From contig NZ_JAPYZZ010000008.1 in assembly GCF_027460065.1 (NCBI RefSeq), positions 1-64,000 of the forward strand: a DNA stretch of 64,000 bases. Reading direction: 5' to 3'. The translations under genes were made by a program, and so were the position numbers. The notes beneath the pieces were generated by a model that was not told where the DNA came from, made no database searches, and saw nothing but the letters and a program-made list of their open reading frames with translations. Shown in pieces: positions 1-8,799 of this stretch; the first letter of the stretch is position 1; each line of letters opens with the position of its first letter. This stretch comes from Martinezella rhizogenes (GTDB taxonomy: Bacteria; Pseudomonadota; Alphaproteobacteria; Rhizobiales; Rhizobiaceae).

Positions 1-138
1 GACAGATGGCCGCCTATGGCTGCGAGCGTTGGGCAAGGTTGCCGTTATGGCATGCGCCGGATGCCGATGGACAGATGGCCGCCTATGGCTGCGAGCGTTG
101 GGCAAGGTTGCCGTTATGGCATGCGCCGGATGCCGATG
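1..138. repeat. 69-bp tandem direct repeat, two visible copies
   Basis: Bases 1-69 and 70-138 are identical as far as I can read. Each begins GACAGATGGCCGCC and ends CGGATGCCGATG. The period is 69 bp, so the transposase frame is kept and 23 residues are repeated. Since the window starts inside the array, more copies may lie to the left. Confidence 0.95.
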
Positions 139-707
139 AGATGGAATTGCAGGTGCTGGTGCGGCGCAGAGCCGATCTCGTGGCGCTCAGGGTTGCCGAG
201 CACAACCGCTCTAAAGCCCCTGGCGCAAAGGCTATCGCAGCCTCGTTCAAGGCCATGCTCGGTGCCATCCAGCGCCAGATCGACGCCCTCGATGGCCAAA
301 TCGCAGCACTCGTCGAAAGAAGCGACAGGCTTGCCAGGCGCATCCGTATCTGCACCACGGTCAGCGGCGTCGGAACCCTGAGCGCTGCAAATCTGATCGC
401 CCAGATGCCGGAACTCGGTTCCCTGCATCGACGTCAGGCCGCAGCCCTTGCCGGAACCGCTCCCCATCCCAGCGAAAGCGGAAACGCCAAAGGTCGACGG
501 CGACAGCGCGGCGGAAGGCCCCAGGCCAAAACCGCATTGTTCATGCCCGCAATGTGTGCAGCACAGGGAAAGGGACAGTTCGCCCCCTTCTACAAACGCC
601 TCATCCGAAACGGAAAACCGCCCATCGTCGCTATCGCCGCAACCATGCGAAAGATCGTCGTGACTATAAACGCAAGGCTCAGAGACGACTTGTTACAACA
701 GAGTTGA
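3..707 (+). CDS. IS110-family transposase, C-terminal part (cut by window edge)
   Basis: This is the middle and C-terminal part of an IS110/IS1111-type transposase, the DEDD enzymes that move insertion sequences without terminal inverted repeats. The C-terminal half shows the family's second domain: a helix-hairpin-helix-like VSGVGTLSAANLIAQMPELG, then RRQAAALAGTAPHPSESG, an Arg-rich GRRRQRGGRP and a closing MRKIVVTINARLRD. The N-terminal DEDD catalytic domain is not in the window and the frame is open to the left edge, so the gene probably starts upstream. An in-frame 23-codon duplication lies at the left. The element abuts the tyrosine-pathway gene, whose stop is 81 bp away. Family assignment is secure; whether the element is complete or active cannot be judged. 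Confidence 0.85.
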   Translation, partial: QMAAYGCERWARLPLWHAPDADGQMAAYGCERWARLPLWHAPDADEMELQVLVRRRADLVALRVAEHNRSKAPGAKAIAASFKAMLGAIQRQIDALDGQIAALVERSDRLARRIRICTTVSGVGTLSAANLIAQMPELGSLHRRQAAALAGTAPHPSESGNAKGRRRQRGGRPQAKTALFMPAMCAAQGKGQFAPFYKRLIRNGKPPIVAIAATMRKIVVTINARLRDDLLQQS

Positions 708-747
708 TGACGAAAGCAGGGCTTTGACACTTTGCCAGCGGTCTGAT

Positions 748-766
748 GGCCGGATCAAATCCGGCC
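748..766. terminator. Short perfect hairpin between IS110 and the dehydrogenase gene
   Basis: GGCCGGAT at 748-755 and ATCCGGCC at 759-766 form a perfect 8-bp stem around a CAA loop. It lies 22 bp beyond the stop of the leftward dehydrogenase gene and 41 bp beyond the transposase stop. No clear T tract follows on either strand, so its role as a terminator is uncertain. Confidence 0.4.
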
Positions 767-787
767 AAGACTGTCGCCTGCGGCGAT

Positions 788-1705
788 TTACTTCTTCTGA
801 TCCAGCGCATGACGCCCGAAGTCAGGCGTATCGACGTCCTGACCGGCCTCGACGATGGAGCGGCGGATGGAGCGTGTGCGGGAAAACAGTTCGAACAGCT
901 TGTCGCCCTCCCCCCAGCGGATTGCCCTTTGCAGTGAGGCGAGGTCTTCCGAGAAGCGCGCCAACATCTCAAGGATGGCATCCTTGTTGTGCAGGCAGAC
1001 ATCCCGCCACATGGTGGGATCGGAGGCGGCCAGACGGGTGAAGTCACGAAAACCGGAAGCGGAATATTTGATGACTTCCGATTCGGTCACCGTCTCCAGA
1101 TCATCAGCGGTGCCGACGATATTGTAGGCGATGATGTGCGGCAGATGCGAAACGATTGCCAGAACCTTGTCGTGGTGCTCGGCGTCCATTTCATCCACGC
1201 GCGACCCGAGCGCCCGCCAGAAATCCTTGAGCCTTTCCAGAGCCTCAGCGTCCGTGCCCGGTAGCGGCGTGAAGATGCACCAGCGATCACGGAAGAGGCC
1301 GGAAAAACCGGCATCCGGGCCGGATTTTTCCGTGCCTGCCAGCGGATGGCCGGGAATGAAATGCACATTGTCAGGCATATGCGGGGCCATCTGCGCGATG
1401 ACCGAGGCCTTGGTGGAGCCGACATCGGTGACGATGGCACCCGGTTTCAGATGCGGGGCGATCTGCTGCGCCACGCTCTCGGAAGCACCGACCGGCACAG
1501 AAACGATGACGAGATCGGCATCATCAACCGCCTCCGCCGCCGAAACCGTGTAATCGGTGCCGAGCGCCAGCTCCTCCGCCCGTTTCAGCGTGTCTTCGCT
1601 GCGGGTGGAAATCACCACATGGCGGGCAAGCCCAAGCTCTTTGATATCGCGGGCAATCGACGAGCCGATCAGGCCGATGCCGACCAGCGCGATGCGTTCA
1701 AACAT
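788..1705 (-). CDS. tyrC: Prephenate/arogenate (cyclohexadienyl) dehydrogenase
   Basis: This enzyme oxidatively decarboxylates prephenate or arogenate in tyrosine synthesis. The N terminus carries an NAD(P)-binding Rossmann motif (ALVGIGLIGSSIARDI), followed by the family's PVGASE and HPLAGTEKSGP segments, the latter including a conserved active-site His. The length of about 305 residues is typical of the monofunctional dehydrogenase. It follows hisC on the same strand and its reading frame overlaps the hisC end. The chosen ATG at 1705 begins MFERIALVG; GTG 1720 and ATG 1717 are in-frame alternatives inside the hisC stop region. Adjacent hisC and tyrosine dehydrogenase genes are common in rhizobia, where the aminotransferase may serve aromatic amino acids too. 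I cannot decide between prephenate and arogenate specificity. Confidence 0.9.
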   Translation of the reverse strand: MFERIALVGIGLIGSSIARDIKELGLARHVVISTRSEDTLKRAEELALGTDYTVSAAEAVDDADLVIVSVPVGASESVAQQIAPHLKPGAIVTDVGSTKASVIAQMAPHMPDNVHFIPGHPLAGTEKSGPDAGFSGLFRDRWCIFTPLPGTDAEALERLKDFWRALGSRVDEMDAEHHDKVLAIVSHLPHIIAYNIVGTADDLETVTESEVIKYSASGFRDFTRLAASDPTMWRDVCLHNKDAILEMLARFSEDLASLQRAIRWGEGDKLFELFSRTRSIRRSIVEAGQDVDTPDFGRHALDQKK

Positions 1706-1716
1706 GATCTCACCCA

Positions 1717-2823
1717 TCACGCCTGCCCCATGAACTCGGTGAGAACGGCGATGACGCCGAGATTGGCCTCTTCAGAGCCGACGGTCATTCTCAACGCATT
1801 CGGGAAACCATAACCCCGCACCGCACGCAGAATATAACCGCGGCGGCTCAGGAACTCATCCGCATCCGTCGCGCGTTTGCCGTCCTGATCCGGGAAATGG
1901 ATGAGGATGAAGTTGGCAACGGATGGCGTGACGGTGAGGCCGAGACCGGTAAAGGTCGCGACCAGCTTTTCCATCCACAGGGCATTATGCGCCACAGCCT
2001 GCTGAACGAATGCCTGATCGCGGATCGCAGCGGCACCCGCCGCAATGGCCGGGGCGCTCATGTTGAACGGGCCGCGCACACGGTTCAGCGCATCGATAAT
2101 ATCCACCGGGGCATACATCCAGCCCACACGCAGTGCGGCCAGACCGTAAACCTTGGAGAAGGTGCGGGTCATCACTACGTTGCGGTTGCCGGAGACCAGC
2201 TCCAGACCGGCTTCGTAGTCATTCTTGCGCACATATTCGGCATAGGCGGCATCCAGCACCAGCACGACATGCTTCGGCAAACCGGCCTGCAGGCGGCGAA
2301 TTTCCGCAACCGGAACATAAGTGCCGGTGGGGTTACCCGGATTGGCGACGAAAACCATCTTCGTCTTCGGCGTCACGGCGGCGAGGATTGCGTCCACGTC
2401 CACCGCACAATCCTTTTCCTTCACCGTCACCGGGGTCGCACCCGCGCCCATGATCTGGATCTTGTAGACGAGAAAACCGTGTTCGGTGATGATCGCCTCA
2501 TCACCCGCGCCCAGATAGACATGGCACAGCAGGCCGAGAAGCTCATCCGAACCGTTGCCGCACAGGATGTTTGCGATATTGAGGCCGTGCACGTCGGCAA
2601 TCGCCTGGCGCAGCGCGATCGCCTGACCGTCCGGATAGATTTCCAGATGGCTGGCAGCAGCACTGAAAGCCTCTATCGCCTTCGGGCTCGGCCCAAGCGG
2701 CGTTTCATTGGAGGAGAGCTTATAAACCTTCGCGACGCCGTCCACATGTTCCTTGCCGGGAACATAAGCGGCGATATCCAGAATACCCGGACGCGGAACA
2801 GGTTGGCTAAGCTCTGCACTCAT
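1717..2823 (-). CDS. hisC: Histidinol-phosphate aminotransferase
   Basis: This is a PLP-dependent class I/II aminotransferase of 368 residues that converts imidazole-acetol phosphate to histidinol phosphate. Visible family features are the N-terminal [13 protein letters not shown], the substrate/cofactor segment [11 protein letters not shown], the DAAYAEYV segment, and the PLP lysine in [17 protein letters not shown]. The start at 2823 has an AAAGGT ribosome binding site. It is the middle gene of a leftward run: methyltransferase, hisC, dehydrogenase. Because it is coupled to a tyrosine-pathway dehydrogenase rather than to other his genes, it may be a second hisC acting on aromatic 2-oxo acids; the sequence alone does not settle this. 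Confidence 0.93.
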   Translation of the reverse strand: MSAELSQPVPRPGILDIAAYVPGKEHVDGVAKVYKLSSNETPLGPSPKAIEAFSAAASHLEIYPDGQAIALRQAIADVHGLNIANILCGNGSDELLGLLCHVYLGAGDEAIITEHGFLVYKIQIMGAGATPVTVKEKDCAVDVDAILAAVTPKTKMVFVANPGNPTGTYVPVAEIRRLQAGLPKHVVLVLDAAYAEYVRKNDYEAGLELVSGNRNVVMTRTFSKVYGLAALRVGWMYAPVDIIDALNRVRGPFNMSAPAIAAGAAAIRDQAFVQQAVAHNALWMEKLVATFTGLGLTVTPSVANFILIHFPDQDGKRATDADEFLSRRGYILRAVRGYGFPNALRMTVGSEEANLGVIAVLTEFMGQA

Positions 2824-2907
2824 TTGATCGACCTTTGGAAAAACGCCGGAGAACCCGGCAAAAGCAATGCCGGAGGCATTAGACCGGAATGGCCGCTTTG
2901 TCGAGGG

Positions 2908-3669
2908 TCAGCGCGGCTTTCCTTGGGTTGCGGCGGTGCGGGTGGTGGGCACACCCTGCGGCGCGAGCACGGGCACAAAAACCCGGCGCGAGGCACGCTG
3001 AGTGACCGGCAATCCCTGATAGAGGCGTTTTTGCGCTTCCACCACGATGACGCCGGAAAACAGCGGCCAGAGGCGACGGCCTGTATGTTCGAGATAACGG
3101 CGGAATTTCAGCACCGGCCGGCTGGTGGTGGGCGGAAAAAACAGCGCCTCGGCGGTGGCGCCCGGCGTGAAATTCGTTTCGCGCAGAAGCGCCGTCAGCT
3201 GCCCGCGAGAATAGGGCCGGCCGGAACCGAAGGGCGTATGTTCCATGCGCGCCCAGACCCCTCGCCGGTTCGGCACCACGATCACCAGACGGCCGCCGGG
3301 CGCCAGCACCCGCCACAGCTCCTTTAAACTCTCACGCGGATTTTCGGCAAATTCCAGCGCATGCACCATCAACACCCGGTCTATCGAGGAATCGGGCAGC
3401 GGCAATTCCTCATCGAACACCAGCGCGGTGGAGGAAAGCTCGCCCGCCGGCCAGTTCACCGCCCCCTGCCCCGCCGGCATGAAGGCGAAGGTGCGCTCCG
3501 TATCGTGACGGAACCGCTCCAGAAACGGCACGGCATAACCGAGGCCCACCAGCCGTTCTTCCGGCAAGGGCGGCCAAAGTGTCGAAAGCGCCATGGTGAT
3601 CGCCTGCTCGGCCGAGCGGCCAAGCGGAGAATGATAGAATTCGCGCAGATCGACAATATCGGTATTCAT
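2908..3669 (-). CDS. Class I SAM-dependent methyltransferase
   Basis: The predicted protein of 253 residues is a Methyltransf_11-type enzyme. After an N-terminal MNTDIVDLREFYHSPLG segment it has DEELPLPDSSIDRVLMVHALEF, the acidic post-I region, and WRVLAPGGRLVIVVPNRRG, the usual motif following strand 5. The ATG at 3669 is preferred because the open frame further upstream reads through the opposite-strand glyoxalase promoter with no family resemblance. It is divergent from the glyoxalase II gene and lies 84 bp upstream of hisC. Substrate is unknown; such genes beside gloB occur in many alphaproteobacteria. Confidence 0.8.
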   Translation of the reverse strand: MNTDIVDLREFYHSPLGRSAEQAITMALSTLWPPLPEERLVGLGYAVPFLERFRHDTERTFAFMPAGQGAVNWPAGELSSTALVFDEELPLPDSSIDRVLMVHALEFAENPRESLKELWRVLAPGGRLVIVVPNRRGVWARMEHTPFGSGRPYSRGQLTALLRETNFTPGATAEALFFPPTTSRPVLKFRRYLEHTGRRLWPLFSGVIVVEAQKRLYQGLPVTQRASRRVFVPVLAPQGVPTTRTAATQGKPR

Positions 3670-3788
3670 GGGCGAGAATGTAGCATCAGGCGGTTGGACT
3701 TCAAGGCGTCTGCCCCTACATTGGAAGTCAGTTGGGAAAGTCAGGCGGGCGAATGCGCCGGTTTTGGCCGGCAAATGGAGAGGATACG

Positions 3789-4559
3789 ATGAAACCTTTG
3801 GAAATAGACGTCTTTCTTTGCCGCAGCGATAATTTCGGGGTTCTTTTGCACGACCCCGAAAGCGGGGCGACGGCGGCCATCGACGCACCGGAAGAAGGGC
3901 CGATCCTGCGTGCCCTCGACGGCCACGGCTGGAAGCTCACGCATATCTTCACCACCCACCACCATCAGGACCATGTGGAAGCCAATCTGGCGCTGAAGGA
4001 CAAGTTTCAGTGTGAAATTCACGGCCCCTATGACGAAGCTGTGGCCATACCGGGCCTCGACCGTTCGCAGGCCGATGGCGACGAATTCGAATTCGCCGGA
4101 CGACGCGTTCAAGTTATCGCCACACCCGGCCACACGGCGGGTCACATCTGTTATTATCTACCGGATGACGGCCTGCTGTTTGCCGCCGATACGCTGTTTG
4201 CCATGGGTTGCGGCCGACTGTTCGAACGCCCGGCGGCGGATATGTGGCATTCCTTCCAGAAACTGATGGCCCTGCCTGACAACACAAGGGTCTATTTCGG
4301 CCACGAATATACGCTTTCGAATGCCCGTTTTGCGCTGACCGTCGATCCCGACAATGCAGTGCTGGCCGAGCGCGCTGCCCGCGTCGAGACCGCGCGGCAG
4401 GCCAATGAATTCACCATTCCCACCACCATCGGGCTCGAAAAGCAGACCAATCCCTATATGCGCGTGGCGGATGCCGGCATCCGCAGACATCTCGGCCTTG
4501 AAGGCGCTGCCGATGCCGACGTCTTCGCGGAAATCCGCACGCGCAAGGACAATTTCTGA
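3789..4559 (+). CDS. gloB: Hydroxyacylglutathione hydrolase (glyoxalase II)
   Basis: This metallo-beta-lactamase-fold enzyme hydrolyses S-D-lactoylglutathione in methylglyoxal detoxification. It is 256 residues long, as expected. The dinuclear metal site is visible as [12 protein letters not shown] (THxHxDH), [13 protein letters not shown] and the C-terminal [14 protein letters not shown] that also belongs to the glutathione-binding HAGH C-terminal domain. The start at 3789 has an AGAGGA ribosome binding site 5 bp upstream. Its TGA overlaps the ATG of the following cupin gene (TGATG), which implies translational coupling. Confidence 0.95.
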   Translation: MKPLEIDVFLCRSDNFGVLLHDPESGATAAIDAPEEGPILRALDGHGWKLTHIFTTHHHQDHVEANLALKDKFQCEIHGPYDEAVAIPGLDRSQADGDEFEFAGRRVQVIATPGHTAGHICYYLPDDGLLFAADTLFAMGCGRLFERPAADMWHSFQKLMALPDNTRVYFGHEYTLSNARFALTVDPDNAVLAERAARVETARQANEFTIPTTIGLEKQTNPYMRVADAGIRRHLGLEGAADADVFAEIRTRKDNF

Positions 4560-4999
4560 TGGCAATAGATATGTCGGCGCAGGCGATCATTCGCGAGCTT
4601 GGGCTGGAGCCGCATCCAGAGGGCGGGTTCTACCACCAGACGTTCCGCGACAAGGCCGGCGGCGAACGTGGCCATTCGACGGCGATTTATTATCTGCTGG
4701 AAAAGGGCGTGCGCTCGCACTGGCACCGGGTCACCGATGCGGTGGAGGTGTGGCACTATTATGCCGGCGCGCCGATCTCCCTGCATCTTTCGCAGGACGG
4801 CCGGGAGGTGCAGACCTTCACGCTTGGTCCCGCCATTCTGGAGGGAGAGCGCCCACAGGTGATCGTGCCGGCCAATTGCTGGCAATCGGCAGAAAGCCTC
4901 GGCGATTTCACCCTCGTCGGCTGCACCGTCTCACCGGGCTTTGCGTTTTCGAGCTTTGTGATGGCAGAACCTGGTTGGTCGCCGGGGGATGTGCCCTGA
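4559..4999 (+). CDS. Cupin domain protein, DUF985 family
   Basis: This 146-residue protein belongs to the DUF985 cupin family. It shows the family hallmarks LGLEPHPEGGFYHQTFRD near the N terminus, STAIYYLLEKG, the HWHRVTDAVEVWHYYAG metal-box region and LVGCTVSPGF near the end. Cupins of this family are small beta-barrels of unclear enzymatic role. The start codon overlaps the gloB stop, so the two are co-translated. Nothing in the sequence tells the substrate. Confidence 0.88.
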   Translation: MAIDMSAQAIIRELGLEPHPEGGFYHQTFRDKAGGERGHSTAIYYLLEKGVRSHWHRVTDAVEVWHYYAGAPISLHLSQDGREVQTFTLGPAILEGERPQVIVPANCWQSAESLGDFTLVGCTVSPGFAFSSFVMAEPGWSPGDVP

Positions 5000-5033
5000 A
5001 GCTCAGAGCCGGTGAAGCGAGCGGGTGGCCCTT

Positions 5034-5157
5034 GTTTCTTCTCCCCGCCGGGGAGAAGTCCGCGGCAGCGGGATGAGGGAGCTGGCTCTCCGCATATCGC
5101 TGGCGTTGCCCCCTCATCCGACCCTTCGGGCCACCTTCCCCCCCTCGGGGAGAAGAA
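5034..5157. repeat. Palindromic intergenic repeat element, copy 1
   Basis: Two GC-rich arms face each other: CTTCTCCCCGCCGGGGAGAAG at 5038-5058, itself a palindrome, followed by GGGATGAGGG, and the reverse arrangement CCCTCATCC ... CCCTCGGGGAGAAG ending near 5155. A related copy occurs at 12923-13090. Such elements are frequent in intergenic space of Rhizobiaceae. Confidence 0.8.
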
Positions 5158-5202
5158 ATGCGCCGCACCGCCGAGCATAACTTGCCCTGCTATAAATCCC
5201 GG

Positions 5203-5976
5203 TCAGCCACCGTATTTCGTAGCAGTAATATAGACCTGACCCACCCGCGTCGGAATGATCGCATAAACAGGCGCATAGACATCCATATTGTTCGACTTGG
5301 CGAACCAGATCTCCATCGAGATGGATTTCAGATATTCGATATCCTTGCGCCCCTGCCGGTAACCCGACTTCGGCACGTAACGCGCCTTGCAGACGATGGC
5401 GTCGCCACTGAAGCCGTTCGTCTTGAACGGCTTGGTGCCACTGGAACTCAAAACGAGGTCGAGTCTGGACTCACCGTCGTAGATCGGCAGGCGAGTCGGG
5501 CAGATGCGGCCGCCCGCGGGAATGATGAGGCCGGAAATCGGATCGAGAACCGAGCGCAGGTCGCGGTCCTTCACGTCAACCCAGTTGTCCGGCCGGGCCT
5601 TTGGTTCGGGTTTCACCGTCGTCGAGGTGACATTGCCGTTGCGGTAGACGACGTCGTAGGTGCGTACCCGCTTGCCGTCCTTGTAGACCAGTGAATATTC
5701 GTTTGCCTGCAGCCGGTGGCCACGCTTGGCGCCGGAAACCGTAGTCTTGCCGGAAATGTCCTTGAGGATGCTGGCAAGGCCGGCGGCACTGAAGGAACCG
5801 GAGATCGAATAATTCGGTCCATCCATGCGAGTCGAAAAACTTGCCCGTGCAATCGGTAAAATGCCCAGATTGATGCTGTATTCGCTTGTGTGGCGTGCTT
5901 CGGCGGCGAGCGAGGGGGAGACGCCCGCAAACGCCATTGTCACGGCCATGAAAATGCTTTTTCCTCTGGCAATCAT
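5203..5976 (-). CDS. DUF3108 family secreted protein
   Basis: This 257-residue protein starts with a signal peptide (MIARGKSIFMAVTMAFAGV, likely cleaved near SLAAEA), so it acts in or beyond the periplasm. The body matches the DUF3108 pattern: YSINLGILPIARASFS at the N terminus, repeated beta-strand segments, DLRSVLDPISGLIIP in the middle and IWFAKSNNMDVYAPVYAI towards the end. It lies alone, convergent with the upstream cupin gene and divergent from rpmB. Function is unknown. Confidence 0.85.
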   Translation of the reverse strand: MIARGKSIFMAVTMAFAGVSPSLAAEARHTSEYSINLGILPIARASFSTRMDGPNYSISGSFSAAGLASILKDISGKTTVSGAKRGHRLQANEYSLVYKDGKRVRTYDVVYRNGNVTSTTVKPEPKARPDNWVDVKDRDLRSVLDPISGLIIPAGGRICPTRLPIYDGESRLDLVLSSSGTKPFKTNGFSGDAIVCKARYVPKSGYRQGRKDIEYLKSISMEIWFAKSNNMDVYAPVYAIIPTRVGQVYITATKYGG

Positions 5977-6104
5977 TTCGATATCACCTTAAAAGAGGCG
6001 CGGAAGCGGCCTTATCGGGCGATCATATACGCTGACTTGTGGCAATAAAAAAGCGGACGACGGTTGAAAACGCCGGAATTTCCTTTGATTTGATCGTGAG
6101 CGGC

Positions 6105-6133
6105 TTGACTGTTAAGTCCCGTCTGACTATAGA
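6105..6133 (+). promoter_or_regulatory. Sigma-70-type promoter for rpmB
   Basis: TTGACT at 6105-6110 and TATAGA at 6128-6133 are separated by exactly 17 bp. They lie 96 bp upstream of the rpmB start and form the best housekeeping promoter I can read in this gap (5977-6228). Confidence 0.7.
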
Positions 6134-6228
6134 ACCGCAACTTTCCAATCATGGCCAGTTGGATTGCCACCCCGGTTTTGCCGGTGGCGAGCCAGTGGTG
6201 AAACAGACGAAACGAAATAGGTGTACCC

Positions 6229-6519
6229 ATGTCCCGTGTATGCGAATTGACCGGCAAGGGCGTCCAGACGGGCAACAACGTCAGCCACGCCAACAACAAG
6301 ACCAAGCGCCGGTTCCTTCCGAACCTCTGCCAGGTCACGTTGATCTCCGATGCTCTCGGCCAGCGCTTCCGCCTGCGTGTTTCCGCAGCCGCTCTGCGCT
6401 CCGTTGAACACCGTGGCGGCCTCGATGCTTTCCTTCTGAAGTCCGGCGAAAACGAACTGAGCATGCGCGCTCGTCTCCTGCGCCGCCAGATCGCCAAGAA
6501 GACTGCTGAAGCTGCTTAA
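6229..6519 (+). CDS. rpmB: 50S ribosomal protein L28
   Basis: This 96-residue protein is bacterial L28. The N terminus [20 protein letters not shown] and the following [11 protein letters not shown] are diagnostic. The longer C-terminal tail, ending [12 protein letters not shown], is of the length seen in alphaproteobacteria. It is a single-gene unit between a strong promoter at 6105-6133 and a hairpin terminator at 6549-6590, in keeping with separate transcription of rpmB in rhizobia. Confidence 0.97.
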   Translation: MSRVCELTGKGVQTGNNVSHANNKTKRRFLPNLCQVTLISDALGQRFRLRVSAAALRSVEHRGGLDAFLLKSGENELSMRARLLRRQIAKKTAEAA

Positions 6520-6548
6520 TAGCGGCTTCGACATCATCTGATATTCAG

Positions 6549-6590
6549 AAGGCTTGAATGGCTTTTCGCCGCTCAAGCCTTTTGTTTGTT
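6549..6590 (+). terminator. Rho-independent terminator of rpmB
   Basis: AGGCTTGA at 6550-6557 pairs with TCAAGCCT at 6573-6580, followed at once by TTTTGTTTGTTT. It lies 30 bp after the rpmB stop. Confidence 0.85.
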
Positions 6591-6658
6591 TCAGATTTTA
6601 ATTGCATCGGGTTTTGCGGAAATCGTTTCAGACGTTTCGCTCCGATGTTTGGCTCCAA

Positions 6659-6689
6659 CTGGTGGCATCACCCAGGATAAAAAAATGCC
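6659..6689 (+). promoter_or_regulatory. Candidate preQ1-I riboswitch overlapping the start codon
   Basis: The leader of the transporter gene folds as an H-type pseudoknot. P1 pairs C6659-G6662 with C6672-G6675. The loop GGCAT (6664-6668) is complementary to ATGCC (6685-6689), which contains the start codon. CACCC precedes the 3' arm and an A-rich stretch (6679-6684) bridges the helices. This is the layout of class I preQ1 riboswitches, and the downstream gene is of the queuosine-precursor transporter family. Ligand binding would hide the start codon. The match was found by eye only. Confidence 0.5.
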
Positions 6690-7323
6690 CTATCTGCGCT
6701 TTACGATTATCTACGTTCTGCTGATGACGCTCGTCGTCGTCGCTTCCAATATTCTGGTGCAATATCCGCTGTCGGGCTCGCTGTTAGGCATCAACCTCGG
6801 TGATCTTCTGACCTGGGGCGCCTTCACCTATCCGGTCGCCTTCCTCGTCACCGACCTGACGAATCGCCAGTTCGGCCCCTCGGTCGCGCGCCGCGTGGTG
6901 CTTGCCGGCTTCATCGTCGGCGTCACGTTGTCCTTCTGGACATCGATCCCCCGCATCGCCGTCGCTTCCGGTACCGCCTATCTGATCGGCCAGCTGCTCG
7001 ATATTTCGGTGTTCAACCGCCTGCGCCGCCAGCGCTGGTGGCATGCGCCGCTTGCCGGTTCCATGCTGGGTTCGGTGCTGGATACGGCGCTGTTCTTCTC
7101 CATCGCCTTTGCAGCGAGTTTCTCCTTTGTCGGCCCTAACGATGCCTTCGCCATCGAAAGCGCGCCGCTGCTCGGCGTCTTCGCTCTAGAAGCTCCCCGG
7201 TGGATTTCCTGGGCAATGGGTGATTTGTCGGTCAAGGTCCTCGTCGGCCTCGTCATGCTCCTTCCTTACGGCGCTCTGATGAACACGCTGAAGCCGATGC
7301 CAGGCACCGTCAAACCGAACTGA
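6685..7323 (+). CDS. VUT-family (YhhQ-like) queuosine precursor transporter
   Basis: This 212-residue integral membrane protein has about six hydrophobic segments, beginning RFTIIYVLLMTLVVVASNIL. It carries the DUF165/COG1738 hallmarks: GDLLTWGAFTYPVAFLVTDLTNR near residue 40, and a DTALFFSIAF segment in the middle. YhhQ-type proteins take up queuine precursors such as preQ0 and preQ1 for tRNA modification. The start at 6685 has AGGA 9 bp upstream. The candidate preQ1 riboswitch in its leader supports the call. It is monocistronic. Confidence 0.85.
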   Translation: MPYLRFTIIYVLLMTLVVVASNILVQYPLSGSLLGINLGDLLTWGAFTYPVAFLVTDLTNRQFGPSVARRVVLAGFIVGVTLSFWTSIPRIAVASGTAYLIGQLLDISVFNRLRRQRWWHAPLAGSMLGSVLDTALFFSIAFAASFSFVGPNDAFAIESAPLLGVFALEAPRWISWAMGDLSVKVLVGLVMLLPYGALMNTLKPMPGTVKPN

Positions 7324-7434
7324 TATTTTCAGTCAACCGGATTTGAGGCCGGGATACGTGATCAAATCGCGCTTGCAAACCCACAGTCGGCGTTGCAGTC
7401 TGCCGTCCGTGTCAAAGCGCGGAGGCAGACCAAC

Positions 7435-7770
7435 ATGCAGATCAAGGACGTTATCGACATTGTGGATGCGACGAGCGCCACGCTTTCGGGCTCCAGCTTC
7501 GATAACGTCAATCTGTCCGGGACGGTCTTCAACAATGTCAATCTGGCCGGCACACGCTTCAGCGACATCAACTTTTCCGGTGCGTCGTTTACGGACAGCA
7601 ACATGTCCGGCTGGTCAATCGATGACGTCAATTTTACCGGACTGAAGCTGAGCAATTCAAACCTGTCCGGCGCGCAGATAACAGCGTGCCGAATGGTCGG
7701 CATGAAGATCGACGGCATTCCGGTCGAGGATCTGCTGGCTGCCTACAAGGCGGCACAGGAGCAGGCCTGA
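7435..7770 (+). CDS. Pentapeptide-repeat protein
   Basis: This 111-residue protein consists largely of pentapeptide repeats of the A(D/N)LXX type, here as consecutive units such as SSFDN-VNLSG-TVFNN-VNLAG-TRFSD-INFSG-ASFTD-SNMSG. These fold as a right-handed quadrilateral beta-helix. A short C-terminal helix follows (GIPVEDLLAAYKAAQEQA). The start at 7435 has a strong GGAGG site 9 bp upstream. No signal peptide is visible. It is convergent with the esterase gene, 3 bp away. Function unknown; the short length makes a DNA-gyrase-protecting role unproven. Confidence 0.85.
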   Translation: MQIKDVIDIVDATSATLSGSSFDNVNLSGTVFNNVNLAGTRFSDINFSGASFTDSNMSGWSIDDVNFTGLKLSNSNLSGAQITACRMVGMKIDGIPVEDLLAAYKAAQEQA

Positions 7771-7773
7771 TAT

Positions 7774-8799
7774 TCACTCCACCAGCTTGAATTCCAGCAT
7801 CAGGTTGCGCTGGAGAAACGAGTGGTTGTCATCGGACACGATGATGAGGCGCGTCGAGCCATCCGGCCCCTTCACCACATCCATGCCTTCCATATTGTCG
7901 ATCTGGTAGGCCATGCCCGCTTCCATGAGGATTTCACCATCCACCACGGCACCCGGCTTGATGTCGCCCCCACGGATGCGCCGAATGCGCATGCCAACGC
8001 CTTCGGCGAAATTGAAGCGCCGCTCAAGAAGCAGCAGATCGCCGTTCGGCAGGAAAGCACCGTCAGTCACATCGAATGACGGATGATGGGTGACAGTGAA
8101 GGTGCCCTTCAGCGGACCTTCCAATATGGCTGCGAGAAGATTGCCATTCGTATCGATGCTTTTTTCAGCCACCACGACCAGAGCGCCGGCGAGCGGCGAA
8201 TCGGCCGGCGACACCGCCAGGGCTTCCATGCCACCATTATGGCGCAGTTCATTATTGGGGATGAGATGTGGCAGGCGACTGAGTGGCTTTGCTGTTGCAA
8301 AGCCCGGATCCGGATAGATATCGATCCTGTGCCGCTGCTCGTAGCTGACGAACACCTGGCCGTCGCGCAGCGCCAGCCCTTCCGCATCCATTTCCATTTT
8401 GCGAGGCGGTTCGCGACCACCCGTGTCCAGCATGGGGGTAATGCGGACATCAGCAAGCCCGGACAGCGCGCCGGCAGCACCACGCGTGATCCTGCCCGTC
8501 AGCCAGTGGCCGGTATCCAGCACCGCGATAAATTCCTCACCATCGGGGCGGAAGCGGATGGAGGATATCGCCCCGAACAGCTTTTCCGGGGCGCTCATCA
8601 CCATGCCGCCGATAAATTCCAGCTTGCCGAAACGTTTTGCGCTGGTGCCGACTTCGAAACCCGACAGCAGGCGAACGCTGACCGGCACATCGATGGTCGA
8701 TGCGCCGATGGGAACGGGAAAAAGCGAAGCCGCCGCAAAAACGGCGGCCAGCGCAAAGGACTTGCAGGCGGAGGAAGCCCGACCCCGCTTATCCGGCAC
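7774..8799 (-). CDS. Secreted phytase-like esterase domain protein
   Basis: The protein of about 341 residues begins with a signal peptide ([18 protein letters not shown]). It then shows the 'esterase-like activity of phytase' fold: [57 protein letters not shown] and [23 protein letters not shown], the last typical of the C-terminal propeller blade. It is last of three leftward genes after cobS and cobT, and its GTG start at 8799 overlaps the cobT stop by 11 bp; an in-frame ATG at 8856 would give a longer, unlikely N terminus. The substrate is not known. The link to cobalamin synthesis appears to be positional only. Confidence 0.8.
   Translation of the reverse strand: MPDKRGRASSACKSFALAAVFAAASLFPVPIGASTIDVPVSVRLLSGFEVGTSAKRFGKLEFIGGMVMSAPEKLFGAISSIRFRPDGEEFIAVLDTGHWLTGRITRGAAGALSGLADVRITPMLDTGGREPPRKMEMDAEGLALRDGQVFVSYEQRHRIDIYPDPGFATAKPLSRLPHLIPNNELRHNGGMEALAVSPADSPLAGALVVVAEKSIDTNGNLLAAILEGPLKGTFTVTHHPSFDVTDGAFLPNGDLLLLERRFNFAEGVGMRIRRIRGGDIKPGAVVDGEILMEAGMAYQIDNMEGMDVVKGPDGSTRLIIVSDDNHSFLQRNLMLEFKLVE

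Noticed and set aside
1897-3327. A 476-codon frame opposite to hisC and the methyltransferase
   Set aside because: Antisense shadow of two well-supported genes; residues show no domain pattern.
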